From Methylobacterium nodulans ORS 2060 (lineage in GTDB: Bacteria > Pseudomonadota > Alphaproteobacteria > Rhizobiales > Beijerinckiaceae), in NCBI RefSeq assembly GCF_000022085.1, contig NC_011894.1, forward strand, positions 6,632,501-6,696,500: a stretch of 64,000 nt of DNA, given 5' to 3'. A program made the translations under genes and the position numbers. Each line of letters opens with the position of its first letter. Position 1 is the stretch's first letter. Below, piece by piece: positions 23,930 through 32,806 of the stretch. The notes beneath the pieces are model-generated. The model saw only the letters and a list, made by a program, of their open reading frames with translations. It searched no databases and was not told the origin of the DNA.

Positions 23930-26900
23930 GCACGCTGGTGCTGTCCTATGCCGGCAAGGCGGTCGGCACCGCGCTCGGCGGGCCGCTCGGCGGCGTCCTC
24001 GGCGGGATCGCCGGGGCCGCCCTCGGCGGGGTGGCCGATCGCGCCCTGTTCGGCGCGCGGCCCAAGCCGCAGATCGCCAGCGGGCCGCGCCTGTCCGAGC
24101 TCTACGTCACCGCGTCCAGCGAGGGCGCGGCGATCGCCCGCGTCTACGGCCGCACCCGCGTCGCCGGCCAGATCATCTGGGCCACCAGGCTCAAGGAGAC
24201 CCAGGCCGTCGAGACGGTGAAGACCCGCGGCGGCAAGGGGATGCCGCAGCCGAAGACCTACAACGTGACGTACAGCTACAGCGTCAGCATGGCGGTGGCC
24301 TTCTGCGAGGGGCCGATCCAGGCCCTCGGCGAGGTCTACGCGGACGGCAAGCCGATCCGGCTCGCCGACTACCAGGCCCGGCTCTATCTCGGCACGGAGG
24401 ATCAGCTGCCGGATCCCAAGATCGAGGCGATCGAGGGCGCGGCCCCGGCCTACCGGGGCGTGGCTTATCTCGTGTTCGAGGATCTGCCGTTGGCCGCCTT
24501 CGGCAACCGCGTCCCGGTGATCACCGCCGAGATCATCCGCCGCCCGCCCGCCGCCAGTGCACGGCCCGCGCTGGAGGAGCTGATCACCGCCGTGACCCTG
24601 ATCCCGGGCATGGGCGAGTTCGTCTATGCCACCGCCCCGGTGACGGCGCGCGAGTTCGGCGCCATTGCCGGGCAGAACACCGTCTCGGGCGGGGTCGATC
24701 TGCTGAAGGCGCTCGATCAGCTCCAGGCCGAGGCGCCGCGCTGCCGGCACGTCGCGCTGGTGGTGGCGTGGCACGGCACCGACCTGCGGCTTGCCGCCTG
24801 CCGGATCCTGCCGAAGGTCGAGACGGCCGCCAAGAGCACGGATGTGCCCTGGCGGGCCGGCGGCCTGTCGCGGGCGCAAGCGTCGGTGGTGAGCCGGGAC
24901 GCGGACGGCGCCCCGCTGCTCGGCGGGGCGCCCTCGGATCTTTCGGTGGTGCAGGCGATCGGCGAGCTGAAGCGGCGGGGCTTGTCGGTCACGCTCTACC
25001 CGTTCGTGATGATGGACATCCCGGCCGGGAACGGCCTGCCCGACCCGTATGGCGGGCCCGAGCAGGCGGCGTTTCCCTGGCGCGGGCGCCTCAGCTGCGA
25101 TCCGGCGATCGGCCGCCCGGGCAGCCCGGACAAGACCGCGGCGGCCGCCGCGCAGGTGGCGGCCTTCTTCGGCACGGTGAGGCCGGCCGATCTGGCCTGG
25201 ACCGGCGCGACCGTCAGCTGCGCCAAGGCCGAGTGGAGCTTCCGCCGCTTCATCCTGCACTGCGCCCGTCTGGCCGAGGCAGCGGGCGGGGTCGACAGCT
25301 TCCTGATCGGCTCGGAGATGGTCGGGCTGACCTCCGTGCGCTCGGACCCCGCCACCTTTCCGGCCGTGGCGCAGCTCAAGTCCCTGGCGGCCGACGCCCG
25401 CGCCATCCTCGGCGCCGGGGCTGCAATCGGCTACGGCGCCGACTGGAGCGAGTACGCCAATTATCGCCCGGCCGACGGCACCGGCGACGTCTACTTCCAC
25501 CTCGATCCGCTCTGGGCGGACAGCAACATCGACTTCATCGGCATCGACAACTACATGCCGCTCTCAGACTGGCGCGACGGCTTCGATCATCTGGACGCGC
25601 AGGATCACAAGGCGATCTACGATCCGGAGTATCTGACGCAGAACATCGCCGGGGGCGAGCTGTTCGACTGGTACTATCCGACGCTCGCCGACCGCGACGC
25701 GCAGAACCGGGTGCCGATCACCGACAGCGCCCATGCCGAGCCGTGGGTGTTCCGGATCAAGGATCTGCGCGCCTGGTGGCTCAACCCGCACCACGACCGG
25801 CCCGGCGGCGTCCGGCAGGAAGCCGCCACCGCCTGGCGGCCCCAGTCCAAGCCGATCCGCTTCACCGAGGTGGGCTGCCCGGCCGTCGACAAGGGCGCCA
25901 ACCAGCCCAACGTCTTCGTCGATCCGAAATCCTCCGAGAGCTTCCTGCCCCATTACTCCTCCGGCCGGCAGGACCTGATGATGCAGCGCGCCTACCTCGA
26001 GGCGACGCTGCGCCACTGGCAGAGCCCGGACGGCAACCCGGTCTCGACGGTCTACGGCGGCCGCATGGTCGATCCGCAGCGGCTGTTCGTGTGGACCTGG
26101 GATGCGCGGCCCTTCCCCGAGTTCCCGCGCCAGGTTTCGGTCTGGAGCGACAGCCCGAACTACAGCCTCGGGCATTGGCTCACCGGCCGGCTCAACCTCG
26201 GCCTGCTGCCCGACGTCGTCGCCGATCTCTGCGCCGGCAGCGGCGCGCCGGTCGACGTGTCGGCGCTGCACGGCCTCGTGCACGGCTACACCGTGGCCGA
26301 GGTGCAGGCCCCGCGCGACAGCCTGGCGCCCTTGCGCACCGCCTACTTCTTCGATGGGGTCGAGAGCGGCGGCGCCATCCACTTCCGGCCGCTCGCGCAG
26401 GCTCCGGTGGCCCACTTCACCGAAGCCGATCTGGTCGCCTCCGGCGCCGGGCCGGATTACCGGCGCACCCGCACGGACGAGACCGCGCTGCCGGCCGCGG
26501 TGGCGCTGAGCTACCTCGATCCGGCCCGCGCCTACCAGAGCGCGGCCGTCGAGGCGCGCCGCGCCGCCGGCCGCTCGGCCGCGGTGTCGCGGACCGCGCT
26601 GCCGCTGTGCCTGGAGGAGGGCGCCGCCCGCGGCTTGGCCCAGGCGCTGCTCTATCAGGCGGTGGTGGAGCGCGAGGCGGTCGGCGCGGTGCTGCCGCCC
26701 TCGGCCCTGGCCCTGGAGGCGGGCGACGTCGTCAGCCTGACGCTGGCCGGCAGCCGCACCGACTACCGCCTGACGCGGCTGGGCCTGGAGGCGGGCCGGC
26801 CGGTGAGCGCGGTGCGGGCGGACAGCGGCGTCTATGCCTACCGGGACGGCAGTGCCAGCGGGCGGGCGCCGGCCCCGCCGGCGACGATCGGGGTCGGGCT

Positions 26901-27828
26901 GTTCCAGGCCCTGGACCTGCCGCTGCTGCGCGCGGACGCGGTGGCGCATGCGCCGTACTTCGCCGGCTACACCGCGCCGTGGTCGCCGATCGCGGTGCTG
27001 CGGGCGCTCGGCGGCGGGCCGTTCGCGGCGGATGCGGTGGTGGCCGCCCGCTCGATCATCGGCCAGCTCACGGCCCCGCTCTCCAGCGGCCCCACCCAGC
27101 GCTGGGACCGGGTCTCGGCGCTCGACGTGCAGGTGCCGGCCGGGGCCGAGCTCACCTCCGCGCCGGAGATGGAGGTGCTCAACGGCGCCAACGCGGCGGC
27201 CCTGCTCACCCCCTCGGGCGAGTGGGAGATCCTGCAATGGGCCACCGCCACCCTGCTGGGGCCGGGCCGCTGTCGGCTGACCACCTTGCTGCGCGGGCAG
27301 CGCGGGACCGAGTTCGCCCTGGGCGACCCGACCCCGGCCGGGGCGCCGTTCGTGGTGCTCTCGGAGGCCCTGGTGCAGTCGGGCATGCCCCTGGCCAGCC
27401 GGGCCCTGCCGCAGGTCTTCCGCTGGGGGCCGGCGGCACTGCCGCCGGAGGATGCGAGCTATGCGGGCGCCACCCTGACCATCGCGGGGGCGGGCCTGCG
27501 CCCCTACGCCCCGGTGCAGGCCCGGCTGCGGCGCCAGGCGAGCGGCGACCTCGTGCTGAGCTGGATCCGCCGCACCCGGCTCAACGGCGATGCCTGGGAG
27601 CAGACCGAGGTGCCGCTCGCCGAGGAGACCGAGGCCTATGCGGTCGAGATTCGCGACGGGATGACGGTGCTCCGCACGGTCCAGACCGACACGCCGCGCC
27701 TGACCTACACGGCGGCCGAGCAGGCGGCGGACTTCGGCGGGCCGGTGCTGCGCCTGTCCATCGCCATCCACCAGCTCTCCGCAACCTACGGCCGCGGCGC
27801 GGCCCTGAGGACGACGCTCCATGTCTGA
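23926..27828 (+). CDS. baseplate multidomain megaprotein with GTA TIM-barrel domain (gp15-like)
   Basis: 1,300 residues. The glycine-rich N-terminus (SYAGKAVGTALGGPLGGVLG) is like tail-tip J proteins. A TIM-barrel-like domain (about residues 435-690) contains AEWSFRRFILHCARLAEAAG, SFLIGSEMVGLTSVR, GYGADWSEYANYRPADGTGD and DFIGIDNYMPLSDWRDG. This is the GTA_TIM glycoside-hydrolase-like domain. A phage-tail domain (about 900-1045) and fibronectin-like C-terminal repeats follow. In Rhodobacter GTA this protein forms the central spike and touches the cell surface. The size equals classic gp15. Confidence 0.93.
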   Translation: MSTLVLSYAGKAVGTALGGPLGGVLGGIAGAALGGVADRALFGARPKPQIASGPRLSELYVTASSEGAAIARVYGRTRVAGQIIWATRLKETQAVETVKTRGGKGMPQPKTYNVTYSYSVSMAVAFCEGPIQALGEVYADGKPIRLADYQARLYLGTEDQLPDPKIEAIEGAAPAYRGVAYLVFEDLPLAAFGNRVPVITAEIIRRPPAASARPALEELITAVTLIPGMGEFVYATAPVTAREFGAIAGQNTVSGGVDLLKALDQLQAEAPRCRHVALVVAWHGTDLRLAACRILPKVETAAKSTDVPWRAGGLSRAQASVVSRDADGAPLLGGAPSDLSVVQAIGELKRRGLSVTLYPFVMMDIPAGNGLPDPYGGPEQAAFPWRGRLSCDPAIGRPGSPDKTAAAAAQVAAFFGTVRPADLAWTGATVSCAKAEWSFRRFILHCARLAEAAGGVDSFLIGSEMVGLTSVRSDPATFPAVAQLKSLAADARAILGAGAAIGYGADWSEYANYRPADGTGDVYFHLDPLWADSNIDFIGIDNYMPLSDWRDGFDHLDAQDHKAIYDPEYLTQNIAGGELFDWYYPTLADRDAQNRVPITDSAHAEPWVFRIKDLRAWWLNPHHDRPGGVRQEAATAWRPQSKPIRFTEVGCPAVDKGANQPNVFVDPKSSESFLPHYSSGRQDLMMQRAYLEATLRHWQSPDGNPVSTVYGGRMVDPQRLFVWTWDARPFPEFPRQVSVWSDSPNYSLGHWLTGRLNLGLLPDVVADLCAGSGAPVDVSALHGLVHGYTVAEVQAPRDSLAPLRTAYFFDGVESGGAIHFRPLAQAPVAHFTEADLVASGAGPDYRRTRTDETALPAAVALSYLDPARAYQSAAVEARRAAGRSAAVSRTALPLCLEEGAARGLAQALLYQAVVEREAVGAVLPPSALALEAGDVVSLTLAGSRTDYRLTRLGLEAGRPVSAVRADSGVYAYRDGSASGRAPAPPATIGVGLFQALDLPLLRADAVAHAPYFAGYTAPWSPIAVLRALGGGPFAADAVVAARSIIGQLTAPLSSGPTQRWDRVSALDVQVPAGAELTSAPEMEVLNGANAAALLTPSGEWEILQWATATLLGPGRCRLTTLLRGQRGTEFALGDPTPAGAPFVVLSEALVQSGMPLASRALPQVFRWGPAALPPEDASYAGATLTIAGAGLRPYAPVQARLRRQASGDLVLSWIRRTRLNGDAWEQTEVPLAEETEAYAVEIRDGMTVLRTVQTDTPRLTYTAAEQAADFGGPVLRLSIAIHQLSATYGRGAALRTTLHV

Positions 27829-29488
27829 CGCAACGCCGCTGCTCGCGCTGCCGCTCCTGCAGGCGGCGCAGGCGCAGAAACACGTGACGCACAACGAGGC
27901 ACTGCTCGGCCTCGACACGCTGGTGCAGCTCGCCGTCCTCGACAAGGACCGGCTCGAACCCCCGGCAAGCCCGGCCGAGGGCGACCGCTACCTGATCGCC
28001 GGAGCGAGCCCGAGCGGCGCGTGGACGGGATGGGCGGGGCGCATCGTCCGGTTTCAGGACGGCGCGTGGCGATCCTTCGTTCCGCGGCCCGGGTGGTTCG
28101 CCTGGGTCACCGATGAGGCGGACCTTTACACCTACACGGGCGGTGCGTGGGTCGGGTTCCGGGCCACGCTCACGGCGCTGCAGAACCTCGCCCGCCTCGG
28201 GATCGGCACCACGGCGGATGCCGCCAATCCGTTCGCGGCCAAGCTCAACGCGGCGCTGTGGACCGCGCTCGCCCGCGCCGAGGGCGGCACGGGCGACCTG
28301 CGCTACACCCTCAACAAGGACGCGCCCGCCAACACGCTCTCGCTGCTGTTCCAATCCGGCTGGTCCGGCCGGGCCGAGATCGGGCTGACCGGCGACGACG
28401 ACCTGCACCTGAAGGTCTCGGCCGACGGCAGCGCCTGGATCGAGGCGCTGCGGATCGACCGCAGCACCGGCGGGCTCGTCGCCGGCCCGCTCGCGGCGGG
28501 CGCGCTGACGTACGGCAAGGCGAGCCGGCTCCCCGCCGCGACGAACCTCGACACGCTCACGACCGCGGGCTTCTACGACGGCGCGCAGCTCGTCAACGCG
28601 CCCACGGCCGAGTGGTGGTACATCGAGGTCCAGACCCACTCGAACAGCAGCCTCTACGCCCTGCAGCGGGCGACGCGGCTGAACGACGCCGCCGCGCGGG
28701 AGACCTGGCAGCGCGTCCGGGTCGCCGGCCGCTGGAGCAGCTGGGATCGCCTCTGGACCTCGGCCAGCTTCGATCCGACCACCAAGATGGACAAGGCGGG
28801 CGGCAGCTTCACGGCGGGCATCACCGTCCCCGGCGCCGTGGCCGTCAGCGGCCTTGCGGGCGAGGTGGCGTGGGCGGACCGCTGGAGCGGCGCCGCGCGC
28901 TGGGTGGTGTACGCGGCCGGCGGCCCGCTGCGGGTGTACCGGGACGACACCGGCGACCTGTTCTGGTTCACCGAGGCCGGGTTCCATCCGTCTGCCGACA
29001 ACGCCAAAGCCAGCGGGCTCGCCCCGAACCGGTGGAGCACCGTCTACGCCGCGACCGGCTCGATCAACACCTCGGATGCCCGCGAGAAGACCGGGGTTGC
29101 GCCGCTGACCGAGGCGGAACTCGCGTGGGCGAGCGATCTCGCCAAGGAGATCGGCACCTTCCAGTTCCTCTCCGCAATTGCCGAGAAGGGCGCGGAGGGG
29201 GCGCGGCACCACATCGGCCTGACGGTGCAGCGGGCGATCGCGCTGGGGCAGGCGCGCGGCCTCGACCCGTTCCGCTACGCCTTCATCTGCTACGACAAGT
29301 GGGACGCCGAGCCCGAGGTCTCCGAGCCGATCCTCGGCGAGGACGGAGAGCCGAGCGGCGAGACCCGCGTGCTGTCGCCCGCCCGGCCGGCCGGCGACCG
29401 CTACGGCTTCCGGCCGGATCAGCTCGCGCTGTTCATCGCCCGCGGCCAGGAGGCCCGCTTGGCGGCGCTCGAAGCCCGCCTGAGCTGA
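27821..29488 (+). CDS. tail fibre: DUF2793 head plus S74 intramolecular chaperone
   Basis: 555 residues. The N-terminal DUF2793 domain (about 1-110) has LLALPLLQAAQAQKHVTHNE and SPAEGDRYLIAGASPSGAW, which docks to the tail. A beta-rich shaft follows, with pyocin-knob-like segments (about 235-310). The C-terminal SINTSDAREKTGVAPLTEAE (from about residue 413) starts a peptidase S74 chaperone that trimerises the fibre and then cuts itself off at Ser in TSDAR. It is the likely host-recognition protein. It overlaps the megaprotein gene by 8 bases. Confidence 0.85.
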   Translation: MSDATPLLALPLLQAAQAQKHVTHNEALLGLDTLVQLAVLDKDRLEPPASPAEGDRYLIAGASPSGAWTGWAGRIVRFQDGAWRSFVPRPGWFAWVTDEADLYTYTGGAWVGFRATLTALQNLARLGIGTTADAANPFAAKLNAALWTALARAEGGTGDLRYTLNKDAPANTLSLLFQSGWSGRAEIGLTGDDDLHLKVSADGSAWIEALRIDRSTGGLVAGPLAAGALTYGKASRLPAATNLDTLTTAGFYDGAQLVNAPTAEWWYIEVQTHSNSSLYALQRATRLNDAAARETWQRVRVAGRWSSWDRLWTSASFDPTTKMDKAGGSFTAGITVPGAVAVSGLAGEVAWADRWSGAARWVVYAAGGPLRVYRDDTGDLFWFTEAGFHPSADNAKASGLAPNRWSTVYAATGSINTSDAREKTGVAPLTEAELAWASDLAKEIGTFQFLSAIAEKGAEGARHHIGLTVQRAIALGQARGLDPFRYAFICYDKWDAEPEVSEPILGEDGEPSGETRVLSPARPAGDRYGFRPDQLALFIARGQEARLAALEARLS

Positions 29489-29562
29489 CCCCAGCCTGAG
29501 GTCCGGCAGGCCGGCTCGGCCGGACTTCGGCTCCCCCTGATCCCCACCCCTGGAGAGACTCG

Positions 29563-30138
29563 ATGGCTGCGTCGCGCTTCGACGCTGCGCTCGCGCGCGT
29601 GCTCGCGCACGAGGGCGGCTGGTCCGATCATCCGGCCGACCCGGGCGGGCCCACCAACCTCGGGGTCACGCAAGCGACGCTGTCGGCCTGGCTGGGGCGG
29701 CCGGCGACCCGGGCGGAGGTGAAGGCGCTGACGCCCGCCTCGGTGGCGCCGCTGTACCGGGCGCGGTTCTGGGATGCGGTGCACGGCGACGCCCTGCCGG
29801 CCGGGGTGGACCTGGCGGTGTTCGACCTTGCGGTGAACAGCGGCGTGAGGCGGGCCGCGATGGCGCTGCAACGCGCCGTGGGCGTGGCGGATGACGGGCG
29901 GATCGGCCCGATGACGCTGGCGGCGGCCGCCCGGGCGCCGGCGGCGCGCACGATCCGGCGGATCTCGGCCGACCGGCTCGCCTTCCTGCAGCGGCTGTCC
30001 ACCTGGCCGAGCTTCGGCCGCGGCTGGGGGCGCCGCGTGAGCGAGGTCAGGGCCGCGGCCCTCGCGATGGCGGCCTCGGCTCCGACCGCCGCCTCCAAGC
30101 CCGGGTGGCGGCGCGCGATCGCGCGGCTCTCGGCCTGA
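29563..30138 (+). CDS. endolysin, glycoside hydrolase 108 family
   Basis: 191 residues. The GH108 N-domain has LAHEGGWSDHPADPGGPTNL with catalytic Glu17. VFDLAVNSGVRRAAMALQRA and VADDGRIGPMTL belong to the C-terminal predicted peptidoglycan-binding part. It cleaves the glycan strand for cell lysis. No signal peptide, so it needs a holin; a membrane peptide gene follows by 50 bases. Confidence 0.9.
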   Translation: MAASRFDAALARVLAHEGGWSDHPADPGGPTNLGVTQATLSAWLGRPATRAEVKALTPASVAPLYRARFWDAVHGDALPAGVDLAVFDLAVNSGVRRAAMALQRAVGVADDGRIGPMTLAAAARAPAARTIRRISADRLAFLQRLSTWPSFGRGWGRRVSEVRAAALAMAASAPTAASKPGWRRAIARLSA

Positions 30139-30188
30139 GCCCTCCCGCGCGCCGCCGGGTCCCGCGGCGCAGACACCGGAGAGAGACC

Positions 30189-30377
30189 ATGACGAAGTTC
30201 CTGACGCCCGGCGTGGTGACCGGCCTGCTCTCGGCCGCGGCGATCGGCGCCAGCCTCGCCGGCAAGCCCACACTCGCCGCGTTCCTCACCGACCCGTCCA
30301 CCGCGGCGAACGTGCTGGCGGCCCTGGGCGCGATCGGCGCGCTCGCGGCCGGCCTTCTGAAGGGCGTGCGCTCGTGA
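30189..30377 (+). CDS. holin-like small membrane protein
   Basis: 62 residues with two hydrophobic segments (about 8-27, VVTGLLSAAAIGASLAG, and 40-57, NVLAALGAIGALAAGLLKG). The ATG is preceded by GGAGAGAG. Size, hydrophobicity and position directly after the endolysin suggest a holin that releases it; no named family recognised. Last gene of the particle operon. Confidence 0.65.
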   Translation: MTKFLTPGVVTGLLSAAAIGASLAGKPTLAAFLTDPSTAANVLAALGAIGALAAGLLKGVRS

Positions 30378-30403
30378 TCCCGGCGCTCGCTCCGGAAGCC
30401 AGA

Positions 30404-30437
30404 GTCTGTCAGGCGCTTCAATGAGCGCCTGACAGAC
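30404..30437 (+). terminator. perfect 14-bp hairpin ending the particle operon
   Basis: GTCTGTCAGGCGCT (30404-30417) and AGCGCCTGACAGAC (30424-30437) pair perfectly around a 6-base loop, 27 bases after the holin-like stop. There is no T run, so it is terminator-like rather than a classical intrinsic terminator. It may also be the end of the element. The rest of 30378-30626 holds repeats only. Confidence 0.55.
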
Positions 30438-30527
30438 AAGGCATTGATTGGAAGAATGTCCGAACGGAGAACCGGTGCCAGGAAGCCGGTGCCAGAGAAA
30501 AGGTGTCCACTTCTCCTGGACAAACTC

Positions 30528-30567
30528 TAGAACAGAAGTCGCTCAACCATGGATGGCTTCTGTTCTA
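30528..30567. repeat. 11-bp inverted repeat next to family 1 repeat
   Basis: TAGAACAGAAG (30528-30538) and CTTCTGTTCTA (30557-30567) are perfectly complementary with 18 bases between. It lies between the phage terminator hairpin and repeat copy A. Confidence 0.6.
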
Positions 30568-30574
30568 TGTCTTT

Positions 30575-30630
30575 GAGTTGCCGCATTGTCTGCGACAAAC
30601 CGGTATCCACTTCGTCGGAAAATGCTCTAG
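30575..30630. repeat. dispersed intergenic repeat, family 1 (copy A)
   Basis: On the - strand it runs GAGCATTTTCCGACGAAGTG, then GATACCGGTTTGTCGCAGAC and ends AATGCGGCAACTC. It is about 90% like copy B at 37635-37690. Its left edge supplies the TAG stop codon of the L,D-transpeptidase gene (30627-30629), so the element or its boundary touches coding sequence. Confidence 0.75.
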
Positions 30631-31451
30631 CCCAGCACCACGACCTGGGCGCCGATGGCGACCCGCGCGTAGAGGTCGATCACGTCCTGGTTGATCATGC
30701 GGATGCAGCCCGAGGAGACGCTGCGCCCGATGGTCTCCGGCTCGGTGGTGCCGTGGATGCGGTAGAGCGTATCCTTGTTGTTCTGCCACAGATACATGGC
30801 GCGGGCGCCGAGGGGGTTGCGCGGTCCGCCCGGGACGCCGAGCCCGCTCTGGAGCTGGCTCACCTGCCGGGCGAGGTCCGGCTGGCGGGCGATCATCTCC
30901 TTGGGCGGGTACCAGTCCGGCCAGGCTTGCTTGGAGTTGATGGTCGCGACCCCCGACCAGGCGAAGCCCTGGCGCCCGACGCCGACGCCGTAGCGGCGTG
31001 CCTGCCCGCCCGGCTGCACGAGATAGAGGTGGCGAGCCCGCGGGTCGATCACGACCGTGCCCGGCTCGTAGCGCCCGCCATAGGCCACCTCCTGGCGCAG
31101 GAAGACCGGGTTCGCCCGCTGCCAGCGGAAGGCCGGGACCGGAAAGGGCTCGGTCGTCACGGCCGCATAGGCGCGGGCATAGTCGATCGGGCCGTCGTCG
31201 ACCGCCGTGATCGGCTCCTGCGGCTGCAGCTGCGGCGCCGGCCGCCGCGGCCCGCCCCAGAACGGATCTTCCGGCTCGACCGCCCGGCGGCTCCCGAAGG
31301 GCCAGTCGTCATCTGGCTCGGCCTCGGGAGCGGGGGCAGGATAACGCTGCGGCCACGCGCCTGCGGTGCCGGTCAGCGCAGTGGAGAACAGCACGGAGGC
31401 AAGGCCCGTCACGGCGCTCGCGACGAAGGTGCGGCGTGTCTGGTCGGTCAT
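30627..31451 (-). CDS. Tat-exported L,D-transpeptidase (YkuD family)
   Basis: 274 residues. The N-terminus TRRTFVASAVTGLASVLF is a twin-arginine signal, cleaved near AGA. After a Pro-rich linker comes the YkuD domain, with catalytic His233 in RIHGTTEPETIG and Cys249 in SVSSGCIRM. It makes 3-3 peptide cross-links in peptidoglycan or attaches proteins to it. In polar-growing Hyphomicrobiales such enzymes are numerous and support pole growth. It is convergent with the phage operon. ATG 31451 is chosen by the signal peptide. Confidence 0.93.
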   Translation of the reverse strand: MTDQTRRTFVASAVTGLASVLFSTALTGTAGAWPQRYPAPAPEAEPDDDWPFGSRRAVEPEDPFWGGPRRPAPQLQPQEPITAVDDGPIDYARAYAAVTTEPFPVPAFRWQRANPVFLRQEVAYGGRYEPGTVVIDPRARHLYLVQPGGQARRYGVGVGRQGFAWSGVATINSKQAWPDWYPPKEMIARQPDLARQVSQLQSGLGVPGGPRNPLGARAMYLWQNNKDTLYRIHGTTEPETIGRSVSSGCIRMINQDVIDLYARVAIGAQVVVLG

Positions 31452-31746
31452 GATCGGTCGCGGGGAGCTCGGTCGGATGGCGGTCTCCTGACCGCCTTCC
31501 ACAAGGGTCTGCAAGGGCTTGGCGGCCGAAATGAGACCGGATCGGCCAACGGTCAAGGCCCGGCCGCGCGGCTCGTGTCGGTGCGGCCCTGCGGCCACCG
31601 CATGCCTGCGGGCTGTAGCCGATCGTGCGCAATCGGTTTGGGATGCAGAGTTTCATCCTGCGAGAAGACAAGTTCTCTCGAATGACAAAGTTGACCTTTG
31701 GCTAAAGTCATGCACATCGTTGTTCAGCAAAACATTCCGGTGCCTC

Positions 31747-32247
31747 ATGACGAACGACGATCCAACCTCCCCGCTCGACCTGATCGAGTTCACCGCCGAC
31801 ATCGTGTCGGCCTACGTGTCGAACAACTCGGTACCGGCATCCGAGGTCGCCGGGCTCATCGGCTCCGTCCACGGTTCGCTGATGCAGCTCGTCGCCCCGG
31901 CGGAGCCGGAGCCGGAGAAGCTGACACCCCCCGTGCCGATCAAGAAGACCGTCACGCCCGACCACATCATCTCGCTGGAGGACGGCAAACCCTACAAGAC
32001 GCTCAAGCGTCACCTCGCGGGGCGGGGCCTCACGCCGGAACAGTACCGGCAGAAATGGGGCCTGCCGCCCGACTACCCGATGGTGGCGGCCAATTACGCG
32101 GCCCAGCGCTCCGAACTCGCCAAGACGAGCGGCCTCGGCCAGAGCCGGCGCATGCGCAGCGCGGCCCGCAGCGCGGCGCCCGATGCGGTCGTGACCGAAG
32201 CCGAGGGAGCACCGCGCCGCGGCCGGCCACGCAAGGGGCAGAGCTGA
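31747..32247 (+). CDS. MucR/Ros family transcriptional regulator lacking standard zinc ligands
   Basis: 166 residues. The MucR/Ros domain is clear: KTVTPDHIISLEDGKPYKTL, KRHLAGRGLTPEQYRQKWGL, PPDYPMVAANYAAQRSELAK. MucR proteins are heat-stable H-NS-like silencers controlling envelope, motility and symbiosis genes. In zinc-binding homologs the motif is CLEDG...H...H; here the Cys is Ser (ISLEDG) and the last His is missing (HLAGRG). Zinc-less Ros homologs are known in Mesorhizobium. The C-terminus is basic (RRGRPRKG), an AT-hook-like end. The 295 bases upstream, shared with the divergent L,D-transpeptidase gene, hold no other gene. Confidence 0.9.
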   Translation: MTNDDPTSPLDLIEFTADIVSAYVSNNSVPASEVAGLIGSVHGSLMQLVAPAEPEPEKLTPPVPIKKTVTPDHIISLEDGKPYKTLKRHLAGRGLTPEQYRQKWGLPPDYPMVAANYAAQRSELAKTSGLGQSRRMRSAARSAAPDAVVTEAEGAPRRGRPRKGQS

Positions 32248-32354
32248 ACGGCGGCACGGGAGCGCACTCATCGGGCATTCAGGCCCAACGCCCTATCCCG
32301 GCAGGATCCCGGGCGGCTTCCGGCCGTCCGGTCCCTGTCTGGAGTTTGCTCACG

Positions 32355-32651
32355 ATGACGCAGGTCAAAGTGCTCGGGATCGCCGCCCTGGTGGCGGGCA
32401 GCCTCGGACTGGCCTCTGCGGCAAGCGCCGCCCCGATCGGACTCGGTGCAGCAGGCGCGCTGTCCGGCGAACCGGTGGCGACACCGGTGCTCGGCGGCTG
32501 CGGCCCGGGCTTCGCCCCGAACCGCTTCGGCTATTGCCGCCCGTTCTACGGGCCGCGCCCCTTCTACGGACCCCGGCCCTACTATTATGGCCCGCGCCCA
32601 TATTGGCGGCGTCCGTATTACGGCCCGCGGCGGTTCTACTACGGCTACTGA
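32355..32651 (+). CDS. secreted GCG_CRPN-type small protein with Tyr/Pro/Arg repeats
   Basis: 98 residues. A signal peptide (VLGIAALVAGSLGLASAASA) is followed by GGCGPGFAPNRFGYCRPF, the GCG-CRPN prefix motif with two cysteines. Then come repeats of FYGPRP/YYGPRP and WRRPYYGPRR. Such small envelope or secreted proteins are common in Methylobacterium and Bradyrhizobium; function unknown. A strong terminator follows. Confidence 0.8.
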   Translation: MTQVKVLGIAALVAGSLGLASAASAAPIGLGAAGALSGEPVATPVLGGCGPGFAPNRFGYCRPFYGPRPFYGPRPYYYGPRPYWRRPYYGPRRFYYGY

Positions 32652-32675
32652 GCGCGACGAGCTCCCAATCTCGCG

Positions 32676-32705
32676 AAACCCGGCGTCCCGCGGCGCCGGG
32701 TTTTC
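32676..32705 (+). terminator. Rho-independent terminator
   Basis: AAACCCGGCG (32676-32685) and CGCCGGGTTT (32694-32703) form a 10-bp GC-rich stem with an 8-base loop, followed by TTCTC. It sits 25 bases after the GCG_CRPN gene. Confidence 0.8.
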
Positions 32706-32806
32706 TCATGCCGGCGGTCGTCGCCCATGACCGCCGGTTCCGCGCGGCGGCCAACCCCGGAATCATACAACGGCCCAAGATGCTGACGCAGCTGGCCGTT
32801 GACCTG

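Noticed and set aside
6910..30626. Direct-repeat attachment sites flanking the phage-like element
   Set aside because: By eye no convincing direct repeat or tRNA gene is shared by the two borders.
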